Source: Priapulus caudatus (lineage: Eukaryota; Priapulida; Priapulimorpha; Priapulimorphida; Priapulidae). Taken from it: 25,750 nucleotides of DNA. The stretch's first letter is position 1. Each line of letters opens with the position of its first letter. A model generated the notes under the pieces. It had not been told where the DNA came from. It ran no database searches and saw nothing but the letters and a program-made list of their open reading frames with translations. The DNA is taken from assembly GCF_000485595.1 (NCBI RefSeq), contig NW_014578072.1, positions 10,501-36,250 of the forward strand. Reading direction: 5' to 3'. The translations under genes were made by a program, and so were the position numbers. Shown here piece after piece: positions 11,345 to 20,062 of the stretch.

Positions 11345-11660
11345 TAAACCTAACCCTAACGCCTAAGCTCTAAGCTCCGTAAAATAACCCCATCCTAACC
11401 CTTAACCATAACCCTAACCTAAATACTTTGAGTGGTAATATTATATTTTATTGTATATTGATGTAAATGAGCATTGGTTTTATTGGGACGCCCATGTCTC
11501 TATCCTTGAAGCGCCGAGATGTGGTACCCGAGTAACATATAATGTATACGCACAAAGTGTACCAGACTTTGTACTAACAGAAGTGTACCGCTAACTCACT
11601 AACACTAACCCTAACCCTAACGCCTAACCGTCTAACCCTAAACCCTAACCCTACAACATA
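11345..11660. repeat. Interstitial telomere-like CCCTAA tracts (copy A)
   Basis: Degenerate CCTAAC/CCCTAA runs at 11345-11430 and 11595-11655, with TTAGGG-strand runs at 12054-12076 in inverted orientation. Interruptions such as CGCCTAAG and CCGTCTAACC may be decay or sequencing error. Counterparts in copy B are at 13545-13625, 13795-13855 and 14255-14275. Confidence 0.8.
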
Positions 11661-12139
11661 TACTCATATAAAAATATAACACTATAATCTTATATAATAA
11701 TATATAAGAAATCGAAGGCAAACCAATCAGAAGGCGGCTATATTCCTTTTGCTATGTTATACCGTTTGGAAACAAAATATTCGCATGGGCCGGCGAATAC
11801 TGGCGAGCACCGTGGTGGGTGCGTGGCGCGTGCGCAGTCTTTTACAACGTGACTATTGTAGATACTGCTTGGCAAAGCACGGAGTCCCGCAGCAACAAAT
11901 TCGCCGCCTTGCCGCGCAGCGCGCAAACACATTAAGGCAAGCAGCGCTCATAGAAGGTCTATGTCCCCCATGGGTAGCTTGCCCCAGGAACGGTACCGTG
12001 GGTACGGTCCGGGTAATAGGCCGGAACGCTACTGTGGTCACTATTTGATATGGTTTAGGTTAGGATAGGGTTAGGTGTTCGGTTCAGGTTAGGGAGTAGG
12101 CGGTAGCGGCGACTCCTAGACTCGTTAGTGAGTAGGCGG

Positions 12140-12164
12140 NNNNNNNNNNNNNNNNNNNNNNNNN
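12140..12164. other. Assembly gap of exactly 25 Ns
   Basis: Twenty-five Ns placed exactly at the end of duplication copy A. A fixed short gap size is an assembler placeholder, not a measured distance. The 157-codon minus-strand frame starting at 12557 reads through the Ns and must be ignored. Confidence 0.99.
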
Positions 12165-12344
12165 CGCCCCCCCTGAGGCTAGGCGAATGGCACGGTGCTG
12201 TATGAGGCTCTTCTCTACGGTTTGTCTCGTTTCACGAGTCCAACTCTCAACCGTAACGCGACCTTTCTGGTTATCTTGTGTCAGGCGCACGGTAGATAAT
12301 GCGGCACAGAATCTGCCGGTGCGAAAGCGCCCTCCCAGGCGTAG

Positions 12345-14338
12345 CGCGCCACGCCAACGCACACGCAGAATACGCACGCGCCGTAACGTGCCCCCATTTT
12401 TGTCCACTTTAGACAGATAATCTGAGACAAGGGGTCTGAAAAATGCATTACGCGAAAAACTGGGCAATCCACCGAACACTTTCGCGATGGGAACAGCAGT
12501 AGGCCGATCATCTAAACGGCCGACCACTAAATCGTTTTTTGGGGTGGCGCGCCTCATGGCTAAGAACTGTAGTGGCTCCTACAAGAAACGCTCAAGTAAA
12601 TGCTGTCAAATCAGCGATGACAGCGCATCGGCGTCGTTGACGGCAAAACGGACGGATGACTGGCACTACCTGCCGAGTAATAGCGTTTTGTCTATCACAA
12701 AGCTTTTTTTACGAAGTGTCGTAAACCGGCGCTCCGACCACGTGGGGGGCGCGGGTCTATCTGCAAATTGCGATGGCCAGCGCGTTTACGCGGCCTGGCT
12801 GCAATACGTGACATGTTTTGATCGCAACCTCCACCCTGGCGGAGCCGGATTCCCGGCCCATGCGTCGACGGGCCCTGGCTGCCGGTGGCAAACGCACGTG
12901 TGCTCGACCAGCATACGCTGGCGTGGCCGAGCGCGAAATGTTTTTCCCGCAAACGGACAAAGAAAAGGATATTTAGGCGCCTTTTTCATTGGCTGGAATT
13001 TGGCAAGATTCAGCCTCCACTGACTTGTAGGCCAAATATCCCCAATTATCATACCAAAAACTTTTCCCGAAACTTTCTGTAAGTGAGGTATAAAGTAGTC
13101 TTTTAGTATGTTTTTCTTTAAAACAAACATGGGTTTGAGTGAATTAAGCCACATATCATGCCGTTTGGGTTAGAGAGGGTCTAGCGCTATATTCATTATA
13201 GTTAACTTATAAGCTGCCGCGAATTTGCTGTTTATGTTCGTCGGGTGGTCGGATAGTCTATACCGTTAGCGTTATCGACTGGACTCTCAGGGTTAAACAC
13301 TAGGCTTACTACTAGAATCTAGCTGACCAGTACTAGTAATGAGCTCAGTACTAGCGTCAACGAGTACGAGTACGTATAGCTCTAGTGTACTGATCGTAGC
13401 CCTAGTACTACTACTCAGCGCCTAGTGATAGTACCGTCGTAGCGTCTAGTAGTGTGAAAGGGGTCGTTGTCGTACACAGGGTACGGCCGATAGGAGCCCA
13501 GGATAGAGAACATGGGGTCCGGGCAATAAATAGGCACATCTCTGCTTAAACCTAACGCCCTAACGCCTAAGCTCTAACTGCCTAAATACCCCATCCTAGA
13601 CCCTACACCATAACCCTAACCCTAATTATATTGAGTGGTAATTTATATTTTATTTATATTGATGTAAATGACATTGTTTTATTGGGGACGCCATGTTCTC
13701 TATCCTTGAACGCCGAGATGTGTACCCGAAGTACATATATGTATACGACAAAGGTGTACCAGACTTTGTACTACAACAGAAGTGTACCCTAACCGCTAAA
13801 CACTAACCCTAACCCTAACCCTAACGTCTAGACCGCTAAACCCTAACCCTACAACATACCAAATCATATAAAAATATAACATATAATCTTATATAATATA
13901 ATAAGAAAATCGAAGCAACCAATCAGAAGGCGCTATATTCCTTTTGCTATGTTATACCGTTTGGAAACAAAAATATTGCACTGGCCGGCGAATGACTGCG
14001 AGCTACCAGTGGTGGGTGGCAGTGGCGCGTGCGCAGTCTTTTAAACGTGAGCTAATCTGTAGATACTGCTGGCAAAGCACGATCCCCCGCAGCAACAAAT
14101 GTCGCCCCTTGCCGCGCAGCGCGCCAAACAATTAAGGCAAGCCAGCGCTCATAAGGAGTCTATGTCCCCCATGGTACTTGCCCCAGGAACGTACCGTGGG
14201 TACGGTCCGGGTACATAGGTCCGGAACGCTACTGTGGTCACTATTTTGATATGGTTAGGGTTAGGATTAGGGTTAGTGTTCGGTTCAGGTAGGGAGTTAG
14301 GCGTAGCGGCGACTCCTAGACTCGTTAGTGAGTAGGCG
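12345..14338. repeat. 2.2-kb direct duplication, copy B (right of gap)
   Basis: Counterpart of copy A, starting about 180 bp after the gap and ending with the same CTCGTTAGTGAGTAGGCG string that precedes the Ns. Here the sequence continues past that point into AAGGTACGGTCG. Dense single-base indels relative to A affect homopolymers and non-homopolymers alike. The frames across it (178 codons at 12487 and others) are not shared with copy A and are not credible genes. Confidence 0.9.
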
Positions 14339-14794
14339 AAGGTACGGTCGCGGCATATTAGGAGTATGCAGGGTACGTTCCGGTAATACCGAACGTACCA
14401 GGGTAAACGTTCCGGCACTACAGGGGGAGCATTAGACCTCCTCAGCGCAAGCAGACACAAGCAAATGCCGCCGTAGCCAGAGACCGGTGTCAAGGTGTGA
14501 CGAAAAACTGCGCGATGTTACGCTTCCCGCTTACGGATTCGCCGCGCCCGGCCCCGTTCTTTCGGGCGCGCGCGAATTCGTAATAAGCGGGCAGCGCGAA
14601 ATACTACATACAACAGCAACCACGCGGTCCGCGTGCGCGACCAGTCCGCGGAAGTGCGCGTTTAACGCGCTCTTGGCGTCGGGAACACACGCATCTTTTG
14701 CGCAAACGCCATCTTGTACCCGGTCTCTCTGGACAAACATTGGAGAAACCGCCCCTATAGCTACAGCGTTCTCCCGCAGGATGAAATTCAAACA
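14339..14794. other. Non-coding G/C-rich flank of the duplication
   Basis: GC-rich sequence with CGCG-rich words and GGTAC repeats near 14360-14420. The overlapping 141-codon (+) and 86-codon (-) frames have no family resemblance, so I do not call them. Confidence 0.35.
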
Positions 14795-14877
14795 GGGGGG
14801 AGGGAGGGGTAGGGGGAGGGGGAAGGGAGGGGTAGGGGGAGGGGGGAAGGGGGGGAATACTAGGGGGTTCGGGGGGG
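14795..14877 (+). other. G-run tract with quadruplex potential
   Basis: More than ten runs of three to seven Gs on the + strand, separated by A, T or GA (GGGGGGAGGGAGGGGTAGGG near 14795). By the usual four-G-run rule it can form several alternative G-quadruplexes. It follows an ATTCAAACAGGGGG word that recurs at 15178. Confidence 0.8.
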
Positions 14878-15531
14878 CGTGTATTTTTACCCGTCGACTA
14901 ATTAATGCGTAAATCCGCCAACCAACACCGAATAGACGGATAATTTGGGGTTCTTGTATATATAAGATAGCCGAGTCGGTGTACAGTTAGTGGCAGGTTA
15001 ACTGTGCATTGGCATGTTAACTTGTGTACTGTCTGCAGTGCATGCGTGGTACGGTAAAAATACACGCGTCGGGTGTCCTGGTCGAACGGGAATTCTTGAC
15101 GGTCGATTGCCGCGCTGGCAAACTTTTATTGTGGTGGAATTTAAACGGGGCAGAGGTAATTCAAACGGGGCGCAACGATTCAAACAGGGGGGAGTTTTCC
15201 CAAACGGGGCGCGCGCGCCCCGTTTGCGCAACGTAGGGAGAACCCTGACTACGAGTATAGAGAATCTATACAAGCCAACAACCCTTAACACCGTGACATG
15301 GAAAATTGTCGAGACCTGACAGTAGAGGTTCTCTGAGGAGACCTAGAGTCAGAAGAAAATCTATGTAAATCTATGTAAATCAACATGGCGGTGTTATAGT
15401 AAATACTAAAATAGTGCGATCTGGGAAATAGTTAGCCGACGTCATCGATCGTATTTTTTCAGCAAATGTCCAAAGACAATTTGGCAACCCATGAATCTTC
15501 AAAATAAGCACATGCATTATTGTTACGCTGA
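14878..15531. other. Non-coding region with AAACGGGG motifs and a weak TATA-like site
   Basis: A TATATATAAG string at 14957-14966 could act as a TATA element, but nothing recognisable follows it. AAACGGGG words cluster at 15143-15210. A short direct duplication (AAATCTATGTA near 15358 and 15368) follows. No gene recognised. Confidence 0.35.
15141..15226. repeat. AAAC(A)GGGG word repeats ending in a 26-bp perfect palindrome
   Basis: TTAAACGGGG at 15141, TCAAACGGGG at 15161, TTCAAACAGGGG at 15179 and CAAACGGGGCGCG at 15201. The last is followed by its exact reverse complement to 15226. Confidence 0.85.
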
Positions 15532-15917
15532 GGCTATATGCCCGGCAGCCGGGCACGGTCTTCGATTTCTGAAACGCCTGGCAGTTCCTAACCCTAACCC
15601 TAACCCTTGTTTACTTGAGATAATGCTGAAAATTAAAAACTGCCAGGCATTTAGGAAATCGAAGACCGTGCCCGGCAGCCGTCAGATATTTTCTAAGTGT
15701 CGATTGCGAGTTCGTTCGCTCAGTAATCCGAAGTTAGGAGAATTGGGCTAGTTCGCATATACAGCTCTAACGAAAATCGCTTGACATTAATTCTAAACAA
15801 ATGTAGAATACTTTGGATCGCGTAGTACACTGTTTACTTGAGAAATCACTGAAAATTAAAAACTACCGGGCATTTAGGAAATCGAAGCCCATGCCCGGCT
15901 GCCGGGCATATATAGCC
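15532..15917. mobile_element. Foldback element with TGCCCGGCAGCCGGGCA termini and a telomeric insert
   Basis: The left end GGCTATATGCCCGGCAGCC (from 15532) and right end (to 15917, reading GGCTATATATGCCCGGC on the other strand) are inverted, and the similarity continues inward for about 50-60 bp through CGGTCTTCGATTTCTGAAA. A third copy, in right-arm orientation, lies inside at 15637-15680. Each terminus contains a self-complementary 17-mer (15539-15555 and 15892-15908). Between the left arm and the internal copy sits CCTAACCCTAACCCTAACCC (15587-15606). No coding capacity is visible. Confidence 0.7.
15587..15606 (-). repeat. Interstitial telomere-like repeat, 3 units of CCCTAA
   Basis: Three perfect units of the animal telomere repeat (TTAGGG on the - strand), located in the loop between inverted arms of the element at 15532-15917. 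Confidence 0.9.
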
Positions 15918-16127
15918 ACTCTGTTATTGTTAATATCTTTAGTTTTAAACTTCAGACTGCGGACTCCCCCATTTTGCTGCGGACTCCCTCTTTTTGAGGG
16001 CAGGGAGTCCGTTGGACTCCCTTGTTCAAAAGTTAATTTCTACCCCTGAATTAGTAATCATTATTAATAATTAAAAATGAATTGGGGACAGCTCTTATAT
16101 CCTTGAACCATAATATTGTGTTTGTAG
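15918..16127 (+). other. Region upstream of the first recognised GTF3C3 exon
   Basis: Contains repeated GGACTCCC words (15960-16020) that can pair with GGGAGTCC, then AT-rich sequence ending TTGTGTTTGTAG, a plausible acceptor (AG at 16126-16127). Any 5' UTR exon or promoter of GTF3C3 would lie here or further left. I see no convincing core promoter. Confidence 0.35.
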
Positions 16128-16416
16128 AGCGTGTTCCGCTCTTCTAGACGATCGATACTTTCCCGTTATGTTCAGTATGAGTTGATCAGGCAGCCTGATG
16201 GTTCGTACATCGAGATTCGGCAAATTGGCATTGACGACGACGAGATGTCTGGCATTGCGGGACCGAGCTGTGAAGCTGAGCTGGTGCCATTGGAGACGAT
16301 GGTGCCATCTGAATTACCATTGGTCCTTGATGAGTCGGGAGAGTCGGAATTGGATGAGGTATCCCAGGTGGACAGCCAGTCAGAGGAGCAGCAGATTACA
16401 GAGAAATACTTGAAAG
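16128..16416 (+). CDS. GTF3C3: GTF3C3, first recognised coding exon (TFIIIC subunit 3, N-terminus)
   Basis: TFIIIC binds the internal promoters of tRNA genes and recruits TFIIIB for RNA polymerase III; subunit 3 is the TPR-array subunit that contacts TFIIIB. This 289-bp exon is open throughout. It encodes a basic start (SSRRSILSRY), YELIRQPDGSYIEIRQIGI, an acidic linker (LDESGESELDEVSQVDSQSE) and ends EKYLKG across the donor AAAG|GTAATT at 16416/16417. The C-terminal end joined to the next exon gives YLKGEISFTEF, matching the N-terminal YL.G.ISF.EF motif of animal GTF3C3. The vertebrate protein starts about nine residues before that motif, so the ATG at 16245 (MSGIAGPS, purine at -3) is a possible start. 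The upstream residues would then be 5' UTR or an N-terminal extension entered through the acceptor at 16127. Confidence 0.75.
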
Positions 16417-17770
16417 GTAATTAGTGTAGCTGCAACAAGATATACCAGCAATAAGGCTAATTAGTCTAATTAGGCAATTAAGCTGTCAGTTGTAGGATCA
16501 ACTCGCAAGTGGTCCTGTAAAGTTATAACTTATAAGGTCAAGAGTTGATTAATCCCAGATTATCACAGAGAATTAATAAGGCAATCCAATTACATTTATC
16601 ATTATCAGATAACTTATGTCATTGTGTATAGGCAGTGTGTTAATCTCCCGCCAGAGACCCTACCCGTCTTTTGGACGGCCTATTCTTGGATGAGACGGAT
16701 GAAATTTGATAGAGATGGCATGAGGGCGGCCCAATTTTACCCCTGCATGAAAATAAAATCATCGGTTTTTCCCACACCCTCCTGCTAGGGCGCTTCGCGC
16801 CCGCAGCATCCTAGCTTCACTCAGATGGTGAGACTCCCTTATTTTTTTCCTGGCTAATACCCTGTGTATATGTCATTCAGACCATTTGCACTTTTATCCT
16901 AATGAGAGGAATTGTGTATTTAACCAAGGTTCGAAACTGTAGTCTGACTGTAGACTTTAGACTGTAGACTGTAGTCAGTGATGGTAGTCAAACTGTAGTC
17001 TGTTAGTCTGTTGGTCCGTTCAGTTTTTGACTAAGATGGGTGAATAAACTGGTAATTTGAGAGATTTCTCTATGCTGCAACTTGTTATAACTTCATTTTA
17101 AATGAAATAAATGTAAAAAACTAAAAACCTGGTAGTCCATATGACTACCAGACAAAGAAGGTTTATTTTGCACCCTATATAACTATCTTCATCTAAAAAC
17201 GTGACTTGAATGCAATCTTGCCTCATCTTATTATAGAAAATCGGCTATAGTGCAGTGCTCAAAATAAGCGTTGTCCGGTTGTCTGAGACAACCAGAATTT
17301 GCGCCGGACAACCTAACCAGTCTGAGACATTGTCCGGTGGACAACCAAGAAAAATGTGACCAAAAACGCACTTTATTTATATTTTTCTGACCACGAATTG
17401 AATTTATTTCGGCTGTCGATCGGCCTGTATTGCGTCCATAGCTAGTGTTGTTTCACGGCTTCTCATTGGTCTCTCCATAACCGTCCTGATTCATGCAAAG
17501 TATTAAGTTTACAGGTTGAAATAAAATAAATTTAAAGATATCGCTCCTACAATATGTTTTTGGGTGTTTTCTGACTATTATTATTATGTGATTGAAAATA
17601 GGAGATTTGGGGACATTTTTTGGGACAAACAGAAATTGTTGCAGACAACCTGATTTGATGTTTTTTCTTATTGCAAGCACTGTAGTGTTATTCTGGAAAT
17701 CTGACAAATAGGACAGGGTATATGCTTCTGGTATGGAAATGGATAAAGTCACAAACTAGTGCATTTTCAG
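16417..17770 (+). other. GTF3C3 intron 1
   Basis: 1354 bp, GTAATT donor and CATTTTCAG acceptor, both leaving phase 1. It contains a run of AGACTGTAGTC-type words at 16930-17010, a small GGGCGCTTCGCGCCC hairpin (16788-16802), and the hAT-like element at 17253-17682. Confidence 0.75.
17253..17682. mobile_element. hAT-like MITE (~430 bp) in GTF3C3 intron 1
   Basis: Left end CAGTGCTCAAAATAAGC (17253-17269) and right end CTTATTGCAAGCACTG (17667-17682) form imperfect inverted termini starting CAGTGCT, as in hAT superfamily ends. A TAGTG direct repeat flanks both sides (17248-17252 and 17683-17687), though hAT insertions normally duplicate 8 bp. Internally, GTTGTCCGG/CCGGACAAC words form nested inverted repeats (17273-17350). 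No transposase. Confidence 0.6.
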
Positions 17771-17881
17771 GTGAGATTAGCTTCACAGAGTTTATGGACC
17801 TTAGTGAACAACTGCACGAACCAACAGAGCAATCAGATGTTGATGGGAAGATGCATGCAGGCACAATCAAGCAGCCAGGGT
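17771..17881 (+). CDS. GTF3C3: GTF3C3, second recognised coding exon
   Basis: The exon starts with GT, which completes the Gly codon begun by the G at 16416. It encodes EISFTEFMDLSEQLHEPTEQ followed by SDVDGKMHAGTIKQPG. GEISFTEF completes the YL.G.ISF.EF motif that identifies GTF3C3. Two overlapping donors exist: G|GTGTGA after 17879 and T|GTGAGT after 17881. Only the second leaves phase 1, which fits the next recognised exon (24868, beginning with two bases that complete a codon); the joined codon would be TTT (Phe). Reading through without splicing would stop at 17908-17910. The acidic stretch of vertebrate GTF3C3 is short here, or lies in an exon that I did not find. Confidence 0.75.
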
Positions 17882-18048
17882 GTGAGTATAACTCGGTTGT
17901 GATCATATAGCATAACTATCCACTTTTGTCACTATAACAAAATGTGATTTAAGCAGTTTTATTTCCATCGATAGGGAAATCCTATCTGGTAGGAGTAAGT
18001 GAAATCAAGTTAATTCATGTGCAAAATGTGTATGCCGTAATATTTATG

Positions 18049-18050
18049 TG

Positions 18051-18082
<32 letters not shown>
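18049..18082. repeat. (GTGC)n microsatellite
   Basis: About eight TGCG units, 40 bp before the foldback element. Confidence 0.95.
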
Positions 18083-18176
18083 AGCATGTGCGTGTACACG
18101 TGGGTGAGTTTGTGTATATATATATCAGGAGTAGATAATAGGGAGGAGTGTGACATCAATAAACAAGGGAAATTCG

Positions 18177-18632
18177 TCATTTACTAGCCTTATACATGTT
18201 ATAATGCCTACGATTTACTACGCGTAACTCATCCAACTTGAGCTCAAATCGGACACAGTACATTCGCCAATCATCGTGCGAAATCGTTTCCTCGTAGACA
18301 CCCGCAATCCGGAGATACAGCCTAAAACGTACGACACGATTCTCCATTCTTTGGCCATCAATCCAGCCCATTGCGCGCCTATAATTCAGACAAAAGGCAG
18401 CAACACTACCGCGCAGTCGCTGTGTTTGCTCTCTCGGATAGCTGAATGTGGCGTTGTGGCTCGTGGGGAGATTAGGCATCAACACTCGGCGAGATAACCT
18501 TTGACCCGGTACACAGCTACACAGGCCACCTTTGTACATAGCTGGCATGCCTTCACGCACGCACGCCAACCGCATGATTAGCTCGTCGAGTGTTGCGTCG
18601 AACTCCAATCTCCCCGCGAGCCACAACGCCAC
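18177..18632 (-). CDS. Open frame across spacer and left arm of foldback copy 2 (unknown product)
   Basis: A 151-codon frame. Its last ~95 residues are the translation of the left arm: SHNATFSYPREQTQRLRGSV, AFCLNYRRAMGWIDGQ, RMENRVVRFRLYLRIAGV, YEETISHDDWRMYCVRFE and LKLDELRVVNRR. No family recognised; no signal peptide or membrane segment. Codon composition is not obviously coding, and the identical peptide on the other arm follows simply from the inverted repeat. Treat as hypothetical. Confidence 0.25.
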   Translation of the reverse strand: MALWLAGRLEFDATLDELIMRLACVREGMPAMYKGGLCSCVPGQRLSRRVLMPNLPTSHNATFSYPREQTQRLRGSVAAFCLNYRRAMGWIDGQRMENRVVRFRLYLRIAGVYEETISHDDWRMYCVRFELKLDELRVVNRRHYNMYKASK

Positions 18633-18894
18633 ATTCAGCTATCCGAGAGAGCAAACACAGCGACTGCGCGGCAGTGTTGCTGCCTTTTGTCTGAATTATA
18701 GGCGCGCAATGGGCTGGATTGATGGCCAAAGAATGGAGAATCGTGTCGTACGTTTTAGGCTGTATCTCCGGATTGCGGGTGTCTACGAGGAAACGATTTC
18801 GCACGATGATTGGCGAATGTACTGTGTCCGATTTGAGCTCAAGTTGGATGAGTTACGCGTAGTAAATCGTAGGTATTATAAGGCTAGTAAATGA
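18532..18894 (+). CDS. Open frame across spacer and right arm of foldback copy 2 (unknown product)
   Basis: A 120-codon frame that is the mirror of the minus-strand one. It shares the SHNATFSYPREQ...LKLDELRVVNRR peptide and ends RYYKASK just before the AATGACGAATTT terminal block. The start is the nominal ATG-like frame opening in the spacer (MYIAGMPSRTHANR). Function unknown; probably non-coding, with the decayed copy at 5450-5737 keeping part of the same frame. Confidence 0.25.
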   Translation: MYIAGMPSRTHANRMISSSSVASNSNLPASHNATFSYPREQTQRLRGSVAAFCLNYRRAMGWIDGQRMENRVVRFRLYLRIAGVYEETISHDDWRMYCVRFELKLDELRVVNRRYYKASK

Positions 18895-19348
18895 CGAATT
18901 TCTCTTGTTTATTGATGTCACACTCCTCCCTATTATCTACTCCTGATATATATGCATGTGTGTGTATTTCAGCACACATTTATACATATTATTAGGAGTG
19001 AACAAAGACAATTGGCTTACAGTATGTGTTTAAGGTAGTGCACCGATAATACTATTATTGCTACAGATCATAAACATGATAAACCATTTGTACCATACAA
19101 ATTATAATTTATTTAATTACGATATTTAAATATGCAAAAGTATATCTTATATTGACCGAGAATGACATAAATCAAGCTCAAACATTGCTGATCATGTTAT
19201 GCCTATAACTAATTATAAACATCTCATGATTGCAGTTAAATAACATGCTATACAATACTTGCACACGAAAACAAAGAAACGTCCACTTATACATACATAC
19301 GTACAAATGCGTGCAGGAGTACACGCACTCACACGTGTGTATATATGG

Positions 19349-19372
19349 ATATATATATATATATATATATAA
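19349..19372. repeat. (TA)n microsatellite
   Basis: TA run; overlapping frames on both strands are low complexity. Confidence 0.9.
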
Positions 19373-20062
19373 TTTACTCGTATATAAGAAACATTTTTTT
19401 GTACCTAAATTCATTATAAAAAGTTGGAATGCGACATATGCACAGGGCTAAGAACCCTGGCGAAAGAGTGGAAGGAACTCTGGCAAGTGTGATGATGAAG
19501 AATTTGATGGATTTTAATTATTTAAGTTGTGAATTAATTTCACTTTATTATTACTTGTGCATGCACTTTACTAGTGTTCCATAATTATGTTCATAATTTA
19601 CTTTTGTCCACTACTCAAAGTGAGACGAATATTCAATACCGCTTGGAGGGGGGGGGCGACTTATACATAAGTAAGACTTACACACGAGTAAATACGATAG
19701 CATTTTCCAGTACCGCAAGCATTAAAATAAACTTTGCTTATTCAGTCAAGTTGTGAAGAAGCAGTCATAATCAAACTATCTGTTACTTATCGTTGCTATA
19801 GGCGCATGTTGACTGCTAGGCTTACATATATATGTTTCTGCTGTCCAGCAAAGTTGACTGATCACTCATTAAATAAGTTCATTCGGTTGGTAGACACTGG
19901 TAGACTAATAGATCTAACTGGGTTAATTGTTACTCAACCGTGAAGATTGGAAACGTACAGCTTACGTTTTTCCTCCTGCCAGGAGGCTTTCTCAGCTAAC
20001 TGATGATTATCAGTTTTGACCACCAGATGGTGTGGCGGTCAATAGCTTAGTCCACACGTGAC

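Larger units (their letters stand above)
10155..12139. repeat. 2.2-kb direct duplication, copy A (left of gap)
   Basis: Sequence from about 10155 to the last base before the N run recurs at about 12370-14338 with an offset near 2200-2216 bp. Anchors: CCCCATTTTTGTCC (10177 and 12393), CTCAAGTAAATGCTGTCAAA (10370 and 12591), AAACTTTTCCCGAA (near 10847 and 13058), and the terminal CTCGTTAGTGAGTAGGCG (12121 and 14321). Differences are mostly one- or two-base insertions and deletions, which break every shared reading frame. The block contains telomere-like tracts and a CTAG-dense segment. No gene is recognised in it. Confidence 0.9.
18125..18946. mobile_element. Foldback element, copy 2 (822 bp, near-intact arms)
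   Basis: A left arm of about 352 bp (18125-18476) and a right arm of about 342 bp (18605-18946) are nearly perfect inverted copies, around a spacer of about 130 bp. The arms open with TCAGGAGTAGATAATAGGGA and close with its complement ending TCCTGA; both sides are flanked by TATATA. One arm difference is a short indel in the GGCTAGTAAATGAC region (18183-18205 against 18868-18893). In single strands the element would fold into one hairpin of more than 340 bp. It shares its whole organisation with the decayed copy at about 5058-5806 and its termini with the 39-bp hairpin at 25108. No recognisable transposase, so movement would need a protein supplied in trans. Confidence 0.88.

Noticed and set aside
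12084-12557. 157-codon minus-strand frame
   Set aside because: Runs through the 25 Ns and error-prone sequence; the same region in copy A does not keep the frame.
12487-13023. 178-codon + frame in duplication copy B
   Set aside because: Its counterpart in copy A is broken by indels into unrelated frames, and no family is recognisable.
14957-14966. TATATATAAG as a TATA box for GTF3C3 or an unknown gene
   Set aside because: More than 1.1 kb from the first recognised exon, with repeats between and no initiator or coding sequence after it; AT-rich words like this are frequent here.
18049-18120. GTGC array considered as a CRISPR-like or regulatory repeat
   Set aside because: Plain tetranucleotide microsatellite without spacers, in a eukaryotic genome.
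19447-19512. Short + strand stretch reading EPWRKSGRNSGKCDDEEF, considered as the missing acidic-linker exon of GTF3C3
   Set aside because: No usable donor before the TAA, a poor acceptor, and only a three-residue resemblance to the vertebrate linker.
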